64,000 nt of DNA, taken from NCBI GenBank assembly GCA_041393395.1, contig JAWKKG010000004.1, positions 372,001-436,000 on the forward strand, given 5' to 3'. The number at the start of each line of letters is the position of its first letter. Position 1 is the first letter of the stretch. The notes under the pieces are model-generated. The model saw nothing but the letters and a program-made list of their open reading frames with translations. It made no database searches and was not told the origin of the DNA. Source of the DNA: JAGQIB01 sp041393395. Its GTDB lineage: Bacteria; ARS69. Both the position numbers and the translations under genes were made by a program. Positions 60,625 through 64,000 of this stretch are shown here, piece after piece.

Positions 60625-62301
60625 GTGGCGGTCCAGTACGTCTACACGATGATCGGGCTCACGAAGATCGTGCCGCCCAAGCGGAAGATCCTCGAGGACA
60701 TCTCGCTCTCGTTCCTGCCCGGGGCGAAGATCGGCGTGATCGGTCTCAACGGGGCCGGAAAATCCACGCTGCTCCGGATCATGGCGGGCGTGGACAGGGA
60801 GTTCGTGGGGGAGGCCCGGCCGGGAGACGGCGTGAAGGTCGGGTACCTGCCGCAGGAGCCGGTGCTCGATCCGAACAAGACGGTGCTCGAGAACGTGATG
60901 GAGGGTGTGGCCGAGACCAAGGCGCTGCTCGATCGCTACGAGAAGATCAGCGAGGAACTCGGGAGCGACATCACGCCGGAGCGGATGGAGAAGCTGCTCG
61001 ACGAGCAGGGTCGGCTCATGGACGCGATCGAGGCCGCGAACGCGTGGGAGCTCGATCGCACGCTGGAGATCGCGATGGACGCGCTCCGTTGCCCGCCGGC
61101 CGACGCCGATCCCAAGGTGCTCTCGGGCGGCGAACGGCGCCGCGTGGCGCTCTGCCGACTGCTGCTGTCCAAGCCGGATCTGCTCCTGCTCGACGAGCCG
61201 ACGAACCACCTGGACGCCGAGTCCGTGGCGTGGCTGCAGCGTCACCTGCAGGAGTACGAGGGCACCGTGGTGTGCATCACCCACGACCGCTACTTCCTCG
61301 ACAACGTGACGGGCTGGATCCTCGAGCTCGACCGCGGCCGAGGCATTCCGTGGGAAGGCAACTACTCGGGCTGGCTCGTGCAGAAGGACGCCCGCCTGGC
61401 CAAGGAAGACAAGGAAGACTCCGCGCGCCGCCGGGTGCTGCAGCGAGAGCTGGAGTGGGTGAACATGTCCCAGAAGGCGCGGCAGGCGAAGGGCAAGGCG
61501 CGTCTCAAGGCGTACGAGAAGCTGCTGCAGGCCGGTCGGGAGAAGCGGGGTGAACCGGTGACGATCCGGATTCCCTCCGGCGAGCGGCTCGGGACCGAGG
61601 TCATCGAGGCGAACGGGCTCGCGAAGGCCTACGACGATCGACTGCTGTTCGAGGGACTGTCGATGCGCGTGCCCGCCGGCGCGATCGTGGGCATCATCGG
61701 CGCGAACGGTGCCGGCAAGACCACGTTGTTCCGGATGCTGGTGGGTGAGGAGAAGCCGGACGAGGGCACGCTGAAACTCGGAGAGTCCGTCGAGTTCGCG
61801 TACGTGGACCAGTCGCGCGACTCGCTGAACGGGGACAACCTCCTCTGGGAGGAAGTCGGCGACGGGCAGGAGACGATCCAGCTCGGGGGAGTCGAGGTCA
61901 ACACGCGCGCGTACTGCGCCGCCTTCAACTTCAAGGGCGGCGATCAGCAGAAGCGGGTGAAGGACCTCTCCGGCGGTGAGCGGAATCGCGTGCATCTCGC
62001 GAAGCTCTTGAAGCGCGGCGGCAACGTCCTGCTGCTCGACGAGCCCACGAACGATCTCGACGTGGAGACCCTGCGCGCGCTGGAGAATGCGCTCGAGGAG
62101 TTCGCGGGCTGCGCCCTGATCATCAGCCACGATCGCTGGTTCCTGGATCGTGTGGCCACGCACATGCTCGCGTTCGAGGGCGACAGTCAGGTCGTGTTCT
62201 TCGAGGGCGCGTACGACGAGTACGAGGCGAATCGTCGGGGCCGGCTCGGTGCCGCGGCCGACCGCCCGCACCGTCTCCAGTACAAGAAGCTCACTCGCTA
62301 G
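60625..62301 (+). CDS. ettA: Energy-dependent translational throttle protein EttA (ABC-F ATPase)
   Basis: A 558-residue ABC-F protein without membrane segments. Two ABC cassettes show Walker A GLNGAGKS and GANGAGKT, signatures LSGGERRR and LSGGERNR, and Walker B LLLDEPTNHLD and LLLDEPTNDLD. The linker with NMSQKARQAKGKARLKAYEKL is the P-site tRNA-interaction motif, and the VTIRIPSGERLG segment is characteristic of EttA. It binds the ribosomal E site and regulates the first peptide bond according to ATP/ADP ratio. GTG 60625 has AAGGGG upstream; the 5' leader before it is about 190 bases long and free of genes. Confidence 0.95.
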   Translation: MAVQYVYTMIGLTKIVPPKRKILEDISLSFLPGAKIGVIGLNGAGKSTLLRIMAGVDREFVGEARPGDGVKVGYLPQEPVLDPNKTVLENVMEGVAETKALLDRYEKISEELGSDITPERMEKLLDEQGRLMDAIEAANAWELDRTLEIAMDALRCPPADADPKVLSGGERRRVALCRLLLSKPDLLLLDEPTNHLDAESVAWLQRHLQEYEGTVVCITHDRYFLDNVTGWILELDRGRGIPWEGNYSGWLVQKDARLAKEDKEDSARRRVLQRELEWVNMSQKARQAKGKARLKAYEKLLQAGREKRGEPVTIRIPSGERLGTEVIEANGLAKAYDDRLLFEGLSMRVPAGAIVGIIGANGAGKTTLFRMLVGEEKPDEGTLKLGESVEFAYVDQSRDSLNGDNLLWEEVGDGQETIQLGGVEVNTRAYCAAFNFKGGDQQKRVKDLSGGERNRVHLAKLLKRGGNVLLLDEPTNDLDVETLRALENALEEFAGCALIISHDRWFLDRVATHMLAFEGDSQVVFFEGAYDEYEANRRGRLGAAADRPHRLQYKKLTR

Positions 62302-62377
62302 GTCGGCGGCGACCCGGCCCCGCGACGGGACGAGTTCGTCACGCCGCGGCCGGCCGCGACCGCGAGGCCCAAACGAG

Positions 62378-62405
62378 AGGGGGACGCTCTTGGGAGCGTC
62401 CCCCT
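62378..62405. terminator. Bidirectional intrinsic terminator between ettA and yceI
   Basis: A 12-bp perfect stem (AGGGGGACGCTC and complement) with a TTGG loop has T-rich DNA on the right and A-rich DNA on the left, so it can stop both convergent transcripts. Confidence 0.88.
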
Positions 62406-62430
62406 TCGTTCGTTTCCTTCGTGGGTGGTA

Positions 62431-63036
62431 CTAGCTCTTCGCGGGCGGGACCGTGGCCTCGAGGTGGATGTCGAGCTTCACCTCGTCGCCCACGACGACA
62501 CCGCCGGCATCGAGCGTCTTGTTCCAGCTGATGCCGAAGTCCTGGCGGTTCACCTTGCCGGACAGATCGAGACCGATCGTCGGCGTGCTCGTGAACGGAT
62601 TCGTGGCCACACCGCCGTACTCGGCGGTGAGCGTGACGCTCTTCGTCACGCCGTGCATCGTGAGATTACCCGTCACGACGTACTCGTCGCCGTCCTTCTT
62701 CACGGACGTCGACTGGAAGGTGATCTCCGGGAACTCCGCGACGTTGAAGAAGTCCGGGCTCTGGAGGTGCCCGTCGCGCTTCTCGTTGTCCGTGTTGATG
62801 GAGGCGGCCTGCACCACGGCGCTCATCTTGAGCGTGCCCGCGATGTCTGCGGGGTCCATCCAGATCTCGCCCTCGAAGTCGTTGAAGCGGCCCGGGACCG
62901 TGGAGACGAGATGGCGCGCCTTGAAGCCCACTTCGGAGTGGCTCGAATCGACCATGAAGTGGTGGGTCTCCGCGCCGGCGACCACCGGAAGCGCGAGGGC
63001 CAGGACCGCGATGACGGACATACGACTCTTGTTCAC
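62431..63036 (-). CDS. YceI-family secreted lipid-binding-like protein
   Basis: A 201-residue exported protein. Signal peptide KSRMSVIAVLALALPVVAGA; the mature part is the YceI beta-barrel (lipocalin-like): HFMVDSSHSEVGFKARHLVSTVPGRF, PEITFQSTSV, LTMHGVTKSVTL and DFGISWN. Family members bind polyisoprenoids in the periplasm. GTG 63036 gives a normal signal peptide and has GGGAGG nine bases upstream; a longer form starting at 63210 would put 58 charged residues before the signal and is rejected. Length is typical. Confidence 0.92.
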   Translation of the reverse strand: MNKSRMSVIAVLALALPVVAGAETHHFMVDSSHSEVGFKARHLVSTVPGRFNDFEGEIWMDPADIAGTLKMSAVVQAASINTDNEKRDGHLQSPDFFNVAEFPEITFQSTSVKKDGDEYVVTGNLTMHGVTKSVTLTAEYGGVATNPFTSTPTIGLDLSGKVNRQDFGISWNKTLDAGGVVVGDEVKLDIHLEATVPPAKS

Positions 63037-63234
63037 GTACTCAATCCTCCCGTGAAGGTTCGACGCCCGGAACCCCCGGTCGTCGGGTTCGTTCCGTTCC
63101 TCCGGACCGAGGCCGCTCGGCCGGTACAGTCGGGGCCCTGAGAATTGCCCGGCGCGGTCGAATCGTGCGACCATGCCGCGGGTCTCGACCGGGCGGCCAG
63201 GTCGGACCATGAGCCTGGGATGCGGAGGCGATCG

Positions 63235-63312
63235 ATGCGGATTCAGGATTACAAAGTCGCCTATTCGGGGTGTGGGTCGTGCGAAGCCCGCGCGCGGGGA
63301 GGTCGTCCGTGA
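63235..63312 (+). CDS. Candidate 25-residue small protein coupled to glucokinase
   Basis: ATG 63235, with GGAGG six bases upstream, opens a 25-codon frame (MRIQDYKVAYSGCGSCEARA then RGGRP). Its TGA overlaps the GTG start of glucokinase by the GTGA arrangement common in this window. It contains one CxxC. It could be a leader peptide or a real small protein, and chance cannot be excluded. Confidence 0.35.
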   Translation: MRIQDYKVAYSGCGSCEARARGGRP

Positions 63313-64000
63313 TCCTCGCGGCCGACGTCGGCGGGACCAAGATCCAGCTCGCGCTCTTTTCCGGGGCGGCCGACGGTCCGGTCAAGGAGACCGAGCGTTT
63401 CCTCGCGACGGGGGACGTCCGCTCCCTGCCGGACGAGATCGCGAGATTCGCGACGGAGTCGCGCGAGCCGATCGACGCCTGTGGTCTGGGGGTGGCGGGC
63501 CCGGTGGCCGGACGCCGGGTGCAGGGCGCGAACCTGCCCTGGCCGATCGACGCCGACGAGATCGCGGCCCGGCTCGGTGTCCCCGTCGTCATGGACAACG
63601 ACCTCGTGACGAGCGCGGCCGGGCTGGCCGCGCTGAAGTCCGACGAGCTCGACGTGCTCCGCGAGGGACGCGCGCGCCCGGGAGCGAACCAGGCGCTGCT
63701 GTCGCCGGGGACGGGTCTCGGCGAATCGATCCTGCTTCCGGACGGGGAGGAGTGGCGCGCCGTGCCGAGCGAGGGAGGGCACGCGGACTTCGCGGCCCGC
63801 ACCGACGAGGAGTGGGAGATGACGCGCTGGCTCCGGAGTCGGTTCGGTCGCGCGAATCTGGAGTTCGTCCTCTCCGGACCCGGACTCGCGAACGTGTTCG
63901 AGTTTCTCTGTGATCGCGACGGCCTCGACCCGGTGACGGTGCTGCGCGGAACCGGAGACAACGGGCCGTTGCCCGCGCGCGTGGTGGCGGCGGCGCGCCG
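63309..64000 (+). CDS. glk: Glucokinase, truncated by the window end
   Basis: The first 230 codons of a glucokinase-type (ROK/Glk fold) sugar kinase; the frame runs off the window. Motifs are LAADVGGTKIQLALF (phosphate-1), GLGVAGPVAGRRVQGANLPW, NDLVTSAAGLAAL, SPGTGLGESILL (phosphate-2) and VPSEGGHADFAAR, the order of the bacterial glucokinase family (COG0837 type). It phosphorylates glucose at the expense of ATP. The GTG start has GGGGAGG upstream and overlaps a 25-residue reading frame. C-terminal residues cannot be judged. Confidence 0.85.
   Translation, partial: MILAADVGGTKIQLALFSGAADGPVKETERFLATGDVRSLPDEIARFATESREPIDACGLGVAGPVAGRRVQGANLPWPIDADEIAARLGVPVVMDNDLVTSAAGLAALKSDELDVLREGRARPGANQALLSPGTGLGESILLPDGEEWRAVPSEGGHADFAARTDEEWEMTRWLRSRFGRANLEFVLSGPGLANVFEFLCDRDGLDPVTVLRGTGDNGPLPARVVAAAR

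Overview
The window is a GC-rich (about two-thirds GC by eye), densely packed bacterial chromosome segment with about 50 protein genes, two tRNA genes, and no rRNA, IS element, prophage or CRISPR array. Many adjacent genes overlap by four bases (ATGA, GTGA, TTGA), and GTG, TTG and probably CTG starts are common. Three secreted proteins end in the same FlgD/T9SS-like Ig-fold tail, and there are FG-GAP/UnbV proteins, large TPR proteins, a CcoN-CcoO fusion and a one-haem CcoP. This mix suggests an uncultivated didermic bacterium of the FCB-type radiation (for example an Eisenbacteria-, Krumholzibacteriota- or Gemmatimonadota-like lineage). The lineage is an inference; no marker gene in the window settles it.

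Layout. 0-8.3 kb: small membrane proteins, a secreted LIM-like/DA1-like peptidase, a cystathionine gamma-synthase/lyase, a two-gene serine pathway (class V aminotransferase + SerA), dCTP deaminase, EtfBA and a PAP2 phosphatase. 8.2-12.4 kb: CstA peptide transporter and a cupin + SpoIIE-phosphatase pair. 12.5-27 kb: subtilisin-like exoprotease, class I aminotransferase, TMTC-like TPR membrane protein, XdhC, a STAS-HATPase fusion, a VCBS/UnbV secreted protein, a sulfatase-like hydrolase, a TPR protein and tRNA-Ala. 27.2-30.3 kb: tRNA-Leu and an orphan hybrid histidine kinase. 30.3-42.8 kb: a ten-gene cbb3-type oxidase operon on the minus strand (CBS protein, CoA-transferase-GNAT, SafE, CcoI, CcoS, CcoNO, CcoQ, CcoP, CcoG, mini-FixH), divergent from a FixL/FixJ oxygen-sensing pair. 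42.9-48.1 kb: radical SAM + glycosyltransferase pair and three envelope genes. 48.1-52.5 kb: a compact poly-N-acetylglucosamine (PGA/PNAG) exopolysaccharide operon in D-C-A-B order. 52.5-64 kb: ClC channel with CBS domains, two large secreted proteins, a small PPC-type secreted protein with an unusual tail, EttA, YceI and a glucokinase cut by the window end.

How it fits together. The FixLJ/cbb3 block reads as a self-contained microaerobic respiration module: a haem-PAS kinase senses O2, its response regulator probably acts on the 321-bp divergent promoter region (which holds an 11-bp direct repeat), and the target operon carries the oxidase, its copper-loading and assembly factors and an acyl-CoA enzyme. 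EtfBA, CstA and secreted proteases fit an oxidative, peptide-using heterotroph. The pga operon, lipoproteins and FlgD-tailed exoproteins point to surface attachment. The least expected items are the bacterial DA1-like LIM peptidase, the CoA-transferase-GNAT and CBS genes inside the oxidase operon, the compressed cbb3 architecture and the STAS-HATPase fusion.
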